Shown here piece by piece: positions 1 to 12,734 of a stretch of 64,000 nt of DNA. The notes under the pieces are model-generated. The model was not told the origin of the DNA, searched no databases, and was given only the letters and a program-made list of their open reading frames with translations. The translations under genes were made by a program, and so were the position numbers. The first letter of the stretch is position 1. The number at the start of each line of letters is the position of its first letter. Source of the stretch: Cacajao melanocephalus (taxonomy: Eukaryota; Chordata; Mammalia; Primates; Pitheciidae); NCBI GenBank assembly GCA_963573385.1, contig CAUYLG010059051.1:62001-126000 (forward strand), given 5' to 3'.

Positions 1-754
1 GATGTAGTACACAACTGCCCAGTTGGATGTAGTACACAGATTATGTTTTCTTTATGCATTCGGCAGATGTTGATTGGGCCAGACACTGTTCTGAAAAATA
101 CACAGTCGACTCTGAACAACACAGGCTTGAACTGCATGTGTCCACTAATACTCAGACTTTCTTCTGCCTTTGCCACCCCTAAGAGAGCAAGACCAACCCC
201 TCCTGTTCCTCAGCCTACTTGGTGTGATGTTGGTGAGGATGAAGACCTTTACTTTATGAAAATCCACTTCCATTTAAGGGATAGTAAATATATTTTCTCT
301 TCCTATGATTTTCTTAGTACCGTTTTCTTTTCTCTAGCTTACTTTAGTGGAATGATACAGTATCTAATACATATGACATACAAAATATATGTTAACTGGC
401 TGTTTATGTTATTGATAAGGATTCTGGTCAACAGTAAGCTATCATTAGTTAAGATATTAGGGAGTAAGAAGTTATGCATGAATTTCCAACTGTGAAGGGT
501 GGAGGAGTCAGCCAGGATAATTGTACTGGCATCCCTAAATATAGCTCCCTACTGCAGCAACCCCTATACAAGCAGACTAGATGTAGGCTGCCAGTGAAAA
601 CCAACGTGTCATTTCTGGGCAGCAACTTTAAGAACTAATGTGTGATTCACCATGCTCTCTTTCCCCTCTGCTGTGACAACCCTTAATGTTGCAATGTTCC
701 ATCAGCCTGAGTCCTTAAGTAAAGATGACATGGGACATAACCGACCAAGGACAT
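1..754. other. Unique non-coding sequence
   Basis: I see no recognisable gene or repeat. The open frame at 43-495 has no domain, no splice context and an AT-rich, low-complexity C-terminal half, so I treat it as chance. A 13-bp direct repeat (GATGTAGTACACA) occurs at 1-13 and 26-38. Confidence 0.5.
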
Positions 755-1202
755 TGTATTAGTCAGCGTTCTCTAGAGGGACAGAACTAATAGCCTAGAT
801 GTGCATATATAAAGGGGAGTTTATTAAGGAATATTGACTCACATGATCACAAGGTGAGGTCCCACAACAGGCCATCTGCAAGCTAAGGAGCAAGGAAAGC
901 CAGTCCCAAGTCCCAAAGCTGAAGAACTTGGAGTCTGATATTCAAGGGCAGGAACCATCCAGCTCAGAACGATGTAAGCCAGAAGACTAAGCCAGTCTAG
1001 TCTTTCCAGATTCTTCTGCCTGCTTTTCTTCTGGCCGCACTGGCAGCTGATTAGATGGTGCCCACCCAGATTGAGAATGGGTCTGCCTTTCCCAGTTCAC
1101 TGACTCAAATGTCAATCTCCCTTGGCAACACCCTCACAGACACACTCAAGAACAATACTTTACATCCTTCAATCAAGTTGACACTCAATATTAACCATCA
1201 CA
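755..1202 (-). mobile_element. Solo LTR, MLT2A1-like (ERVL)
   Basis: The element runs from TGTATTAGTC to CCATCACA, the reverse complement of the MLT2A1 LTR as I remember it. The reverse of its polyadenylation region (AATAAACTCCCC) lies near the left end. It is flanked by a perfect 5-bp target-site duplication, GACAT, at 750-754 and 1203-1207. No internal ERVL sequence follows, so this is a solo LTR left by LTR-LTR recombination. The boundaries are seen in the sequence; the subfamily is from memory. Confidence 0.9.
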
Positions 1203-1207
1203 GACAT

Positions 1208-2006
<799 letters not shown>

Positions 2007-2152
2007 AGTGTGGCTTTCTTCCAGCAGCTCTAGGAGTTTAGCTCTGAAACAGATGTGCAAAAAAAGGGAGGGAAAAGCAGGAAGCAAATAGGAGGTTGTC
2101 ATGGTCCAGCCCTTTGAGGTGTGGCCTTTGTCCCCCCACCCACCCATCAAAG

Positions 2153-2523
2153 TGATATGGTTTGGCTTTGAGCCCACCCAAATCTCATCTCAAATTGTGA
2201 TCAGAATTGTATCCCCATGTGTCAGGAGAGGGACCTGGCAGGAGGTGATTGGATCACCTGTTTCCCCCATGCTGTTCTCATGATAGTGAGAGAGTTCTAA
2301 TGAAATCTGATGGTTTTATAGGGGGCTCTTCCCCCTTCACTCTCTCTTTCTCCTGCTGCCATTTGAAGAAGTTGCCTGCATCCCCTTTGCTTTCCTCCAT
2401 GATTATAAGTTTCCTGAGGCCTCCCCAGTCATGCAGAACTGTGAGTCAATTAAACCTCTTTCCTTTATAAATTACTCAGTCTCAGGTACTACTTTTATAG
2501 CAGTGTGAAAACGGACTAATACA
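2153..2523 (+). mobile_element. Solo LTR, MSTA-like (ERVL-MaLR)
   Basis: It starts TGATATGGTTTGGCT and ends ACTAATACA, with the family polyadenylation region (AATTAAACCTCTTTCC) near the 3' end. The flanking 5-mers CAAAG and CAGAG agree at 4 of 5 bases, which fits an aged target-site duplication. The TTTCCTGAGGCC stretch is MST-like rather than THE1-like. Confidence 0.92.
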
Positions 2524-2640
2524 CAGAGTACCTAAAGGAGGGGTTGCCACCGCCTCATTCCTACCTGATTCTTGTTCTGAATCCTAAGCCCCTGGCCCTG
2601 GCCTACTGGCTTGTTTCATCTTCTTTCTGTCTCCTCCCAC

Positions 2641-3083
2641 CCTGTAATGAGCTAAATGTTGTCCCACCAAAAGATATGTCCACATCCTGATTCCTAGAAC
2701 CCATGAACCTGGCCTTACTTGGAAAAGAAGTCTTTCCAGATATAGTTAAATTAAGGACCTTGAAATGAGGAAATGATTTTGGATTATCCTGGTGAGCCTT
2801 AAATCCAAAGCAAATATCCTTAAAAGAGACGCATAGAGAATAGAATGCCATGTGAAGACAGGGAGGGATATTGGAGAGATACAGCCACAGGCCTATGAAT
2901 GCTGATGGCCACCAGAAGCTGGAGGAAGCAAGGAAGAATTCTCCCCTAGAGTCTCTGAAGGGCACGTGGCCCTGCCAACACCTTGTTTTCAGGCTTCTGT
3001 CCAACAGGACTATGAGAAACAAATCTCTGTTAAATCACAAAGTTTGTGTCATTTGTTACTGCAACCATAGGAAACTAATGTGT
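2641..3083 (+). mobile_element. Old MLT1-type LTR
   Basis: Family landmarks occur in order: a start like the MLT1 'TGAATTGTGTCCCC' region, AAAAGATATGTCCACATCCT, ATGCCATGTGAAGACAGG, CCACCAGAAGCTGGAGG and the terminal AACTAATGTG. It is heavily diverged and its boundaries are approximate. Confidence 0.7.
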
Positions 3084-3618
3084 ACCCTAACTCTTTTCCC
3101 TGCCCATCCTTCCTCCATTGCCTTTTCTCTGCTTCCTGGGCATGGTCCTCAGCCCCTGTTTGGGTTCTCAGCCTTGCAGGTAAGCCACCTGCAGCTTCAT
3201 TGGGTCTGTACCTTTCTTATGATGGATAAGTCCTGCAGCTGCCTAGCTTGGTGCTCTACTTTCTTTCCCCAATCTCTTCTTTGATCTCCCTTTGGAGAAT
3301 CACAACTGACCAGGCCCCCTGTCCCACAAGGAACACTGGAAGCCAAAATGAACTGAATCTAGCCAAAAAGCACACCAAAAAGGGCTCTTTTCATCAAATG
3401 TGCAGCAGAAAGGGTGTCCATGCAGCAAATGCTTTACTGTCTATGTGTGACTCAGAGAAGGTAGACACATACTCAACTCTTGTTTCCAGCTTCTCTATTT
3501 AGGAGCTATTTAAGTGCAATGGATAAGAGAGAGCTTGTGTGGAGGTTCTGGCAGTGGCAGTGGCATCTGGAGCGTCTGCACCCAAAGAGTTGTCCTTCTC
3601 AGTGTAGAAAGACCATTC
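3084..3618. other. Unique non-coding sequence
   Basis: No gene or repeat is recognised between the old LTR and the next Alu. Confidence 0.4.
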
Positions 3619-3911
3619 GGCTGGGCATGGTGGCTCACACCTATAATTCCAGCACATGGGAGGCCAAGGTGGTTGGATCACCTGAGGTCAGGCATTCAAG
3701 ACCAGTCTGGCCAACATGGCGAAAACCCATCTCTACTAAAAATACAAAAATTAGCGGGCATGGTGGCACACGCCTGTAGTCCCAACTACTCGAGAGGCTG
3801 AGGCATGTCACTTGAACCTGGGAGGCAGAGGTTGCAGTAAAGCTGAGATCATGCTACTACACTCTAGCCTGGGCAACAGAGAAAGACTCTGTCTCAAAAA
3901 TTAATAAAATA
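3619..3911 (+). mobile_element. Alu SINE (full length)
   Basis: It starts GGCTGGGCATGGTGGCTCA, carries both arms, and ends in an interrupted A-rich tail (CTCAAAAATTAATAAAATAAA). Confidence 0.95.
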
Positions 3912-5100
3912 AAGCCTATCCTATTATGAGCAGTTCAAGTAAGTGCAGAGAGAGGAAGGGGACACTTGCCCACACAGCCAAGTCAGTCCCGTGGACAGTG
4001 AACAACAAAGTGCCTCCAGAATCTCAAGATTAGGAGCCACTGGATAATAAGAGTCAGCACAGGGACAAAACAGGTGCCAAGATGTCATGGATTCTTCTTT
4101 TGTCATCCTGAGTACATGCGACTAAATTTCAAGTGGTCAGATTAGAAAGAGCAAAGTTGATGGGACATTATCTGTGGTTTGAACTTCTACCTGTCATTTT
4201 TCAGGCAATCACCATGAGGAGCTTGACTTAGGAAGTTAAGGAAGACATGCCCAATTTGTTGATTTTCACATGGAAGACAAGGGTGTGTGTGTGTGTGTGG
4301 TTGTGGTGAGACACAAGGGTTAAAATTAACTGGTCCCTGGTTTGTGGTGTTTCTTGCCATTAGCCATGGCCTTGGGAATGACCCCCACTCCTCCCTTCTA
4401 GCCCCCCAGAAGACTACAATTGTCTCTTGCTCCAAGTTGAGTCTTCAGGAATACAAAGCCCAGCAAGTGCAGGGTGGCTAACTGTGACATGCACACAGTG
4501 TGGCACAGCCCAAGAGTCCAGCTTTGGAGGCAGCAATCTCTCAGACTTAAGACCACCCTGAATGAAGACCACATGGTCAGCATCCCTTTACTCTGACCGT
4601 GTCTGGTCACACAGTCTTTGGGCTCCACAGATATTCTTGAAGCCAAGAGTCACAATTTGGGTGGGAATCACAAAGATGGTGGCCTGAGGGTGGCTGAGCC
4701 AGCAGGCAAAGATGGAGGCCTGAGGGTGGCTGAGCATCCATCATCACTGGTGTCTATTCCCAGAGCTACTAAGGGGGGCACTAGTAAACAAAAGCCTTCA
4801 GAAGAGAGAAGGAGACATCACTGCTCTGTTAACCCCCGTCCTCTCTTTGACCTGCAGGCCTCTGCACACCGTAAGGCCTAGACCAGCCTCAACTATATCA
4901 CACATTGACTTTTTTCCTCTTTGGACAATGGTAGCCTGGAGTGTTGTAATACCTATGGAATTTTTATAGGGTAGCTAAGGGGTATTTATCAGATCTTTGA
5001 GTTCTTTCCCATGAAAATGGAAGTCCAGGAAGCAGTTAGTAGAGGATGACTAATAGGAAACAAAAACAAGAAACCACAACAACCTGAAATTCAGAAATGG
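3912..5100. other. Unique non-coding sequence with a short (TG)n
   Basis: No gene is recognised. A short (TG)n run lies at about 4283-4300. Several 60-90 codon frames exist on both strands and none has a recognisable domain. Confidence 0.45.
4671..4735. repeat. 36-bp tandem duplication (1.8 copies)
   Basis: A unit starting CAAAGATGGTGGCCTGAGGG at 4671-4706 is followed at 4707-4735 by a partial second copy (CAAAGATGGAGGCCTGAGGG) with one visible substitution. It is a simple local duplication in otherwise unique sequence. Confidence 0.85.
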
Positions 5101-5104
5101 AAAG

Positions 5105-5215
5105 AATTGGGTTTGAATTCATCGACCCTACACACTAGCTGTGTGACTCTGGGCAAGTTACTTCACCTCTCTGAGCCTCTGTCTAAAAAATGCAGACAAA
5201 CCTTATTAACCACTG
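5105..5215 (+). mobile_element. MIR SINE fragment
   Basis: It contains the MIR core (TAGCTGTGTGACTCTGGGCA) followed by CTCTCTGAGCCTCTGTCT. Confidence 0.85.
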
Positions 5216-5582
5216 CTGATCTCTGTAAGCAGGGATTTCCTTTTCATACCTTCCATGGAAGCAGCCTTAGTTATCTGGTTTTTGGGCAACGTCGGTCAGT
5301 CTGCATTTTTCAGTTGGTTGAAGCCATCGACCAACTGGAGACGTTTGCTCTTTTGCCTTCACCTTTAACCTGAGCCAGTGGGACCTGGCTAAGGACTGTA
5401 TTCTGCAGACTCATACCTTACCTCAGAGGGGAGCTAAAAACCAGAACGCTGCCAGAACTCTTTGTGCCTCTCTCTTCCTCGTCATTATCATCACCTCCAC
5501 TCAGGTTTCTCTGTTTCTCTGTTCCTATGGCTGAACATAAGCCCCACTCAACTTCTACATTTATTAATATATGTGATGCCCT

Positions 5583-5945
5583 TGATATGGTTTGCCTGTG
5601 TCCCCATTCAGATCTCAACTTGAATTGTATTTCCCAGAATTCCCACGTGTTGTGGGAGGGACCTGGGAAGAGGTAATCTGCAATTGGAGAATAGCACAGG
5701 GCCTGGTCTTTCCCATGCTATTATGATAGTGAATAAGTCTCACAAGATCTGATAGGTTTATCAGGGGTTTCCACTTTTGCTTCTTCCTCATTTTCTCTTG
5801 CCACTGCCATATAAGAAGTATTTTTTGCTTCCCGCCATGATTCTGAGGCCTCTCCAGCCATGTGGAACTATAAGTCCAATCAAACCTCTTTTTCTTCCCA
5901 GTCTTGGGTATGTCTTTATCAGCAGCATGAAAATGGACTAATACA
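5583..5945 (+). mobile_element. THE1 provirus, 5' LTR
   Basis: The 363-bp LTR runs from TGATATGGTTTGCC to GGACTAATACA and is followed directly by THE1 internal sequence. The preceding 5-mer GCCCT (5578-5582) pairs with CCCCT (7744-7748) after the 3' LTR, so the target-site duplication matches at 4 of 5 bases and the whole provirus is one insertion. The match to the THE1 consensus is from memory. Confidence 0.93.
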
Positions 5946-7502
5946 GTAAATTGGTACCAGTAGAGTGGGGAATTGCTGAAAATGTGGAAGCAACTTTGGA
6001 ACTGGGTAACAGGCAGAGATTGGTACAGTTTGAAGGGTTCAGAAGAAGACAGGAAAATGTGGGAAAGTTTGGAACTTCCTAGAAATTTGTTGAATGGCCT
6101 TGCCCAAAATGCTGATCATGATATAGACGATAAAATCCAGGCTGAGGTGGTCTCAGATGGAGATGAGGAACTTGTTGGAAACTTGAGCAAAGTTGATTCT
6201 TGCTATGTTTTAGCAAAGAGACTGACAGCGTTTTGCTCCTGCCCTGGAGATTTTTGGAACTTTCAACTTGAGAGAGATGATTTAAGGTATCTGGTGGAAG
6301 AAATTTCTAAGCAGCAAAGCATTCAAGATGTGACTTCAGTGCTGTTAAAGGCATTCAGTTTTATAAGGGAAGCAGAGCATAAAATTTTAGAAAATTTTGC
6401 AGCCTGACTATGCAATAGAAAGAAAAACCCATTTTCTGGGGAGAAATTAAAGCCAGCTGCAGAAATTTGCATGAGTAGCAAGGAGCCCAATGTTGATCCC
6501 CAAGACCATGGGGAAAGTGTCTCCAGGCTGTGTCAGAGACCTTCTAGGCAGCCCCTCCCATAACAGGTCTGGAGGCCCAGGAGGAAAAAGTGGTTTTGTG
6601 GGCTGAGCCCAGGATCCCCATGCTGTGTGCAGCCTAAGTACTTGGTGCCCTGTGTCTCAGCCTCTCCAGGCATGGCCGAAAGGGGCCAACATATAGCTCA
6701 GGCTGTGGCTTCAGAGAGTGGAAGCTCCAAGCCTTGGCAAGTTCCATGTGGTGTTGAGCCTGCAGGTCAAGAAGTGAGATTTGGGAACCTCCACCTAGAT
6801 TTCAGAAGATGTATGATAATACCTGGATGCCCAGGCAAAAGTTTTCTACAGGATTTCAGCCCTCATGGAGAACCTCTGCTAGGGCAGTGCAAAAGGGAAA
6901 TGTGGGGTTGGAGCCCCCACACAGAGTCCCTACTGGGGCACTGCCTAGTGGAGCTGTGAGAATAGGGCCCCTGTCCTCCAGACCCAAGAATGGTAGATCC
7001 ACTAATGGTTTAAACCATACATCTGGAAAAGCCACAGACAACTATGCCAGCCTGTGAAAGCAGTCGGGAAGGAGGCTGTACCCTGCAAAGCCACAGGGGC
7101 AGAGATGCCCAAGACCGTGGGAATCCACCTCTTGTATCAGCATGATTTAGATGTGAGACCTGGAGTCAAAGGACATCATTTTGGAGCTTTAAAATTTGAC
7201 TCCCTACTGGATTTCAGACTTGCATGGGCCCTGTAACCCCTTTGTTTTTGCCAATTTCTCCCATTTGGAATGGCTGTACTTACCCAATACCTGTATCCCC
7301 ATTGTATCTAGGAAGTAACTAGCTTGTTTTTGATTTTATAGGCTCATAGGTGAAAGGGACTTGCTTTGTCTTGGTTGAGACTTTGGACTGTGGACTTTTG
7401 GGTTAATGCTGAAACAAGTTTAAGGCTTTGGGGGAACTGTTGGGAAGGCATGATTGGTTTTGAAATGTGAGAACATGAGATTTGGAAGGTACAGGGGCAG
7501 AA
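5946..7502 (+). mobile_element. THE1 internal region (MaLR)
   Basis: This 1557-bp internal segment begins GTAAATTGGTACCAGTAGAG, the usual start of MaLR internal sequence. Its length is close to what I recall for THE1-int. MaLR internal regions lack recognisable pol and env, and none is visible here. It continues without large insertions into the 3' LTR. The element is non-autonomous and fossil. Confidence 0.9.
5973..6407 (+). pseudogene. MaLR gag-like open-frame remnant
   Basis: A 144-codon open frame lies at the 5' end of the THE1 internal region. It is rich in acidic and lysine residues and contains leucine-rich helical stretches (for example around residues 30-45 and 105-140). MaLR elements carry a weak gag-like frame in this position, so this is best read as a surviving piece of that frame. 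I see no zinc knuckle, protease or reverse transcriptase. It has no splice context and shares its ancestry with thousands of other THE1 copies, so I do not call it a host gene. That it is open over 144 codons may be chance in a relatively young element. Confidence 0.55.
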
Positions 7503-7743
7503 TGATATGGTTTGGCTATGTTCCCATTCAAATATCAGCTTGAATTATATCTCCCAGAATTCCCACATGTTGTAGGAGGGACCTGGGAGAAAGTAATTGA
7601 ATCATGAGGGCCCATCTTTCCCATGTGATTCTCCTGATAGTCAATAAGTCTCACAAAATCTGATGGGTTTATCAGGGGTTTCCACTTTTGCTTCTTCCTC
7701 ATTTTCTCTTGCTTTATCAGCAGCATGAAAATGCGCTAATACA
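7503..7743 (+). mobile_element. THE1 provirus, 3' LTR with internal deletion
   Basis: The LTR starts TGATATGGTTTGGC and ends CGCTAATACA, but it is only 241 bp against 363 bp for its partner. The sequence jumps from CATTTTCTCTTGC to TTTATCAGCAGCATGAAAAT, removing about 120 bp that include the AATAAA-type region seen in the 5' LTR. Apart from that deletion it aligns along its length with the 5' LTR. Confidence 0.9.
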
Positions 7744-7924
7744 CCCCTAGTCACAGAAAGGATCTAACTTGATATATCAACCCCAAGTCCAAATTTTAAG
7801 AATGTAGAACACAACTAGCCCTGCCTGAGACAGACCTTCCCCTGGTCCAGTCAACTAGGCTTCAGCATCTGAGTCATATGGGTCCAACATGGCTCTCAGG
7901 ATATACTCTGTGGCTGGGTATTTG

Positions 7925-8443
7925 TGAGGAGGATGTTAATATTCTATTGCTGATGTAGCAAATGATCACATTGCGGCTTAACCCATGAAATTTGTTATCC
8001 TATAGTTATAGAGATCAAAAGTCTAATGTGGGTTTCACTGGGCTAAAATCAAGGAGCTGGCAGGGCTGTGTTTCATTCTGGAGACTCTGGGGGATAATCC
8101 ATTTCTTTCCTTCTCCAGCCCCTAGAGGCTGCCCACGTTCCTTGATTCATGGCCCCACCCTCCTTCTCCAAAGCCAGGTATGATGGTGGAGATCTTTTCA
8201 CATTACATCACTCTGACACTGTTCTGCCTCTCTCTTCCACATTTAAGGACCCCGGTCATGACATTGGGCCCGCCCAGATAATCCAAGATAAGCTCCCTGT
8301 CTGAATGCTAGCTGATCAACATCACTGATTCCATCTGCAACCTCAGCGCACCTTGCCAAGTAACATACACAGTCACACATTCAGGGATTAGGATTTGGAC
8401 ATTTTTGCAGGGGTGGTGGGGGAGCATTATTCAACCTGCTCCA
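7925..8443 (-). mobile_element. Old MLT1-type LTR
   Basis: Reverse-complement landmarks occur in order: TAGTTATAGAGATCAAAAGTC, GGAGCTGGCAGGGCTGTG, TTCTCCAGCCCCTAGAGGCT, TTGGGCCCGCCCAGATAATC and GAGCATTATTCAACCTGCTC. It is highly diverged; the family assignment is from memory and the ends are approximate. Confidence 0.65.
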
Positions 8444-9384
8444 AGGAGGTAGCTTCAATAAAAAGATGGGGTGGTTATGAGCTGGGCAGACACCCATTAT
8501 GTGTCTTATTGGAAGACAGAGAGATCCACCTGCTCTTTTCCATTTCTCAAACACTGTTTGTAGGCCTGCTCCTAGTAATATTCCAAGGGCCTGCAGAAAT
8601 TAAGAAAACAGAACATTTTCCCTTCAAGGATTTAATCTAGTAGGAGACACACCAATATCCAAACACCAACACAATGTTCCTCTGAAACCTTCTAGCCCTT
8701 TCTACCTTTTTAAAGGTCTTATCCCACTCTTCTCACCCCATTTTAGAGGCATCAACTCACAACAATGTGATCAACAGTCACCAAAGTTCACGTCCTCTCT
8801 CTCCCCTCCTCCTCCTGGCCCCCAGGTGGGGAAGTTTGGTGCAACTTCTTCCCAGGGCTGACTTCGTCCACCCTAGGAGTTTCATAAATCACCTCATAAA
8901 AACCCATTTACTGGTTTCCTCAACATAATGGCAGAAATAAACCACTTGATACACACTTGGAAATCCCCTCCAGAAAACATGTGCATTGTTTTTTTGGCAT
9001 AGCATCTTGGTTTCCAACTTGAATTTCCACCACCTTTGCTTTTTAGACAGTATCTTCCATGATTAAGATGGCTGAATCCTCCACTTTTTATTGAGTTGGA
9101 CAGCAAATCATAGAGTAAACGCTTTCCCTTGCACTTTAAAAGGATTTAATAGGAAAATATTTTTCCTACATCCTGTTTCAAGGGGAAAATGTGATTTTAA
9201 GGGACATTTTATAGTTCACAACAGGATATTGAAGGGCATTTGGTTTTGCTTAGTTTATTATGACTGTGTTTCTCCAGCATGAAGTAGTGTTTTTTGTGAT
9301 TATTTAGATAAGTCTGATTATGGTAGGTAGACAGCCATAGAATTATGGAAATTTAGGACTAGAAAGGGCCTTAAGTATCATCCA
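8444..9384. other. Unique non-coding sequence
   Basis: I see no gene or confident repeat here. Confidence 0.45.
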
Positions 9385-9490
9385 GGCCAAACTCTCTCAT
9401 TTTTCAGATGAGAAAACAAATGACTTCTCCAAGATCACACACTGAGTTGCAGGAGAAAATGAGATTAGAATCTTTATCTTCCAACCATTT
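9385..9490 (-). mobile_element. MIR SINE fragment
   Basis: The inverted MIR core is visible: TTTTTCAGATGAGAAAACAA followed by CCAAGATCACACACTGAGTT. Confidence 0.75.
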
Positions 9491-9624
9491 AACGACCCCC
9501 AAACAGTTTTGTGATGAGAGTAGGAGTAAGGAGAGTAGCATTGATTCAAACAGATCCCTATGTATCTGTAAGCACTTCTGAATATGAGAATGGGAGTAAT
9601 TAGTATGTGTGGATTTGTGTGGAT

Positions 9625-9800
9625 TTCGTTCATTCATTCATCCATTAAGCCAGCCAGTCAATGAGTCATATTCCAAACATATTTCCAGTGTCTACTCCAG
9701 TGTCTACACAGTAGGTGGCATGTGCAAGGTTCTAAAAATACAAAAACAAAGCTAAAGTCCCTGCCTTGGAGCAAATTAAGGAGTAATGGACAGACAAATG
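9625..9800 (-). mobile_element. L2 LINE 3' end fragment
   Basis: The inverted L2 terminus (GTTCATTCATTCATCCATTA) is followed by degraded L2 landmarks, including AAAGTCCCTGCCTTGGAGCA. Divergence is high. Confidence 0.6.
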
Positions 9801-10029
9801 GATACAGACATAATTATAATTAAACATAAATGTGATAATGGAGTTTGTTGTTTTTTCGTGGCAGCTTCAAAGCATGAAATTAAAAAAGCTACTCTGCAGG
9901 GATAGGAAATGATCAGCACTCCAGAAAGAGAGTTGGAGAGATGCTTTCCTTGTAGTCCATTTCTGGCCATTTCATCATCTCTGTCTTGATGGGACTCTGT
10001 GGAGCAGGAACCATGTCTTAGCCTGGCAT

Positions 10030-10615
10030 TGTGGCAAGAGCCTCAGTTCTGTGTCAGACAAGCTTGGGTTCAAATCCCAGTCACTTACTAGTAACAAGTT
10101 ATTTTGAAGTTATTTCCTCATCTACGAATAAAAGATAAAAAACATATCCATCAGGGTTGTTGTACATGTGTATTAGTCTGTTCTCATGCTCCTGATAAAG
10201 ACATACCCAAGACTGCATAATTTATAAAGGGAAAAAAGAGCTTTAATGGACTTACAGTTCCATGTGCTGGGAAGGGCTCACGATCATGGCAGAAGGTGAA
10301 AGGCACATCTTACATGGTGGCAGACAAGGCGAGAATGAGAGCCAAGCGAAAGGGGTTTTCACTTATAAAACCATCAGACCTCATGAGACTTATTCACTAC
10401 CATGAGAACAGTATGGGGGAAACCAACCCCCATGATTCAATTATCTCCCACCAGGTCCCTCCTACAACACATGAGAATTATGGGAGCTACAAATAAAAAT
10501 GAGATTTGGGTGGGGACACAGCCAAACCTTGTCAACATGTTAAATGAGATGATCCATACAAAGTGTGTAACATAGCATCTGGTATAGTTAGCCATAAAAC
10601 ATCCAGTCATCATAG
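10030..10615 (+). mobile_element. MIR SINE split by a THE1 LTR
   Basis: The left part (about 10030-10168) reads CAAGCTTGGGTTCAAATCCC and on to AGGGTTGTTGTACATG. The right part (about 10540-10615) resumes with TTAAATGAGATGATCCATAC. Both are consecutive MIR segments and are separated only by the LTR at 10169-10534. Confidence 0.8.
10169..10534 (-). mobile_element. Solo LTR, THE1-like
   Basis: It runs from TGTATTAGTCTGTTCTCATG to CCAAACCTTGTCA on the + strand, so the LTR is antisense. A perfect 5-bp target-site duplication, ACATG, lies at 10164-10168 and 10535-10539. The target is an older MIR. Confidence 0.95.
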
Positions 10616-10884
10616 TAATGGGGATGTTGAGGATGAAGCTAGACAGAAGAAACTTTAGACTGGCAATGCCGAGGCAGCTGGAAGTGGTGAGAAGTCTTCT
10701 TTAGATTTTGGAAGGAAGCTTGGTTACTTTCAGTCCTCTGTATCGCCCAACGAGTGTGTGTCATTCAAGAGTGAAGGCAGAGACAGTACCTTGGACAAAT
10801 GTTTGGAATTAAAGGAAGCACTTAGAAAGTAATCGGCCACGTGGTTTGGGTAAGTCTCAGAGAGTGTTTCTGGGATTTGGAATA

Positions 10885-11140
10885 TTTATTCTGGAGAAGA
10901 GAAGATTTAGGGCTTAGATGAAATGAAAGTCCTCAAGCACATGAACCGCTGGTGGAGAGCAGCTGTTCCCTATTTGTGTTTTGGACTGGATGAAAGGAAA
11001 TGAGCTTACATTGAAGCATGAGGGATTTAGGCTAAACATGAAGAAGAATTTCCTGGATGTGGGTGTTGTTGGACTTTGGAATGAGTTATCAAGGTGTCTA
11101 AAATAAGGGCAGTGTCTCTCTGGCTGCAGAGCTTGAAGTG
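10885..11140 (+). mobile_element. L3/CR1-type LINE fragment
   Basis: It carries the family's 3'-region landmarks: CTGGAGAAGAGAAGATTTAG, then AACATGAAGAAGAATTTCCT, then TTGGACTTTGGAATGAGTTA. It is a very old LINE shared by mammals. Strand follows the consensus orientation as I remember it. Confidence 0.65.
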
Positions 11141-12734
11141 TGGAAGCATTGGCTCCATGCAGGAATGTCTACACTCACAAACTCTTTCCAAGTGGGAGAG
11201 TCTATGACATTAACGGGATCTTCTAACATGAGGATATGAGTCTCAGTCAACCCCAAACCACTGTCGGAGACCTTGATCTAGCAAAAGAAGTGGTTGTGGT
11301 ACGAGCTGGATGATTATCTCTGGCAATCTGCAGTTTGACATTCCACAAATACCACAATTGCTTATGTAGGCTACTCCAGCGACCAAACACCTCCCCTCTT
11401 TGAAATTTATTAAGAAATTCTCTGTAGGGCTTCTTTCACCAAAAGTGCATTTAATAGAGCTTGGAATTTCCTCCCAACACATTTATTTTTGTTGATATAT
11501 TTTTAGGTCTCCATTATTACTTGTCTTCACCTTCCTTTGCTTTGCAGGCATAAGTTATCAATAACCAGGCATTGGCCACACTGTGGGAGTTCTCCCCTAC
11601 CCTCCCAGGGAAGCTAAGTCTCTAGCTATTAATTTTGGAAGGTTTTAAGCCAACCACTAGTTTTCATAATTGTACATCAAAAAGGCAGGCAAATTGCAGC
11701 AGCTCTAAGTTCAAAGTCAGGACACAAAGGTCTCACTGTGAGCATCACAGCTAATAGTTTTGGGTTTCCCTCACCCCAAAAGTAGCCCGTGATGGGTTAG
11801 GTTTTTGTTTTTAAATAGATTTAGAGTTGAATAACTAGCCCTTGTAAGGGGCTTTAACAGAGGCTGTATATTGGCAGATATTAAATATGTCCCTATATAC
11901 CCCAAGTTGTTCTGTCCAAAATGTCTCGTTTACTATAATTTCATTGATAAAACCCCTGATTGTAGCCCAAGGACTTTCATATATTGGCTGCCTCCCGACG
12001 GACGCACAGGCCTCTATTGATGACTCCGAATCAGCCCCACCTGGCCCTCGATCCCCTCCTTTAGAGCGACTGGGTGATGGTTTCTATAAGCCAACAAACT
12101 TGCTCTTTTCTAGTAAATCCCACACAGAGTCCAGAAAAACATGCAAGCAGTCCTTTTACAAGTTCCTACCCACACAGGGTCAACAGAGGGAGGAGAGCCG
12201 GAAGGAGCTGGCCTAGAAGGCAACCATTGTCCCAGCCCCGTAGCCAACGTGAAATCTTAGCCCTCCTTTCCTTACTCACAGCCATGGCTGCTCTTCTGGT
12301 CAGCACCGAAATCTCCTCCCTGAAGACCTTCTTTCTCTTGGTCCCTTCTTCCTTCCCCGGCTTTTTGGTCCACCGAAGTCCCTGGAGGTCTCCTGGGTCC
12401 TGTTGTCTTTGGGTTATCATTTCTCTTTGCTTCAGTTGCTCACACCAGGGCTGAAGAGAATCTGCTCCGCCCCGCTAGGTATGTTGTCAGAGTGAACTGG
12501 TCAACACAGTCAGACCTTTCATTCGTCCTTCAAGTCTAAGCTCCGCAAGCTCCTTCTCTATGTTGCATCTGCCTCCTTCGTCTTCAGTTGTTTTTTTATT
12601 GGTCTCAGCCTTGGGGAGTATAGGAGGATGGGAATATAGTGGAAGATCCATTCTCACAAGAAAGTAATCTGAAATTTCTGGCTTGGGTAACAGGCTGTCA
12701 TTGATAGAGATCGATGTTGATGAAGGGGATGATA
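11141..12734. other. Unique non-coding sequence
   Basis: About 1.6 kb without a recognised repeat. The frames at 11887-12216 and 12074-12454 overlap each other and an antisense frame, and carry no domain. I cannot assign a function. Confidence 0.45.
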
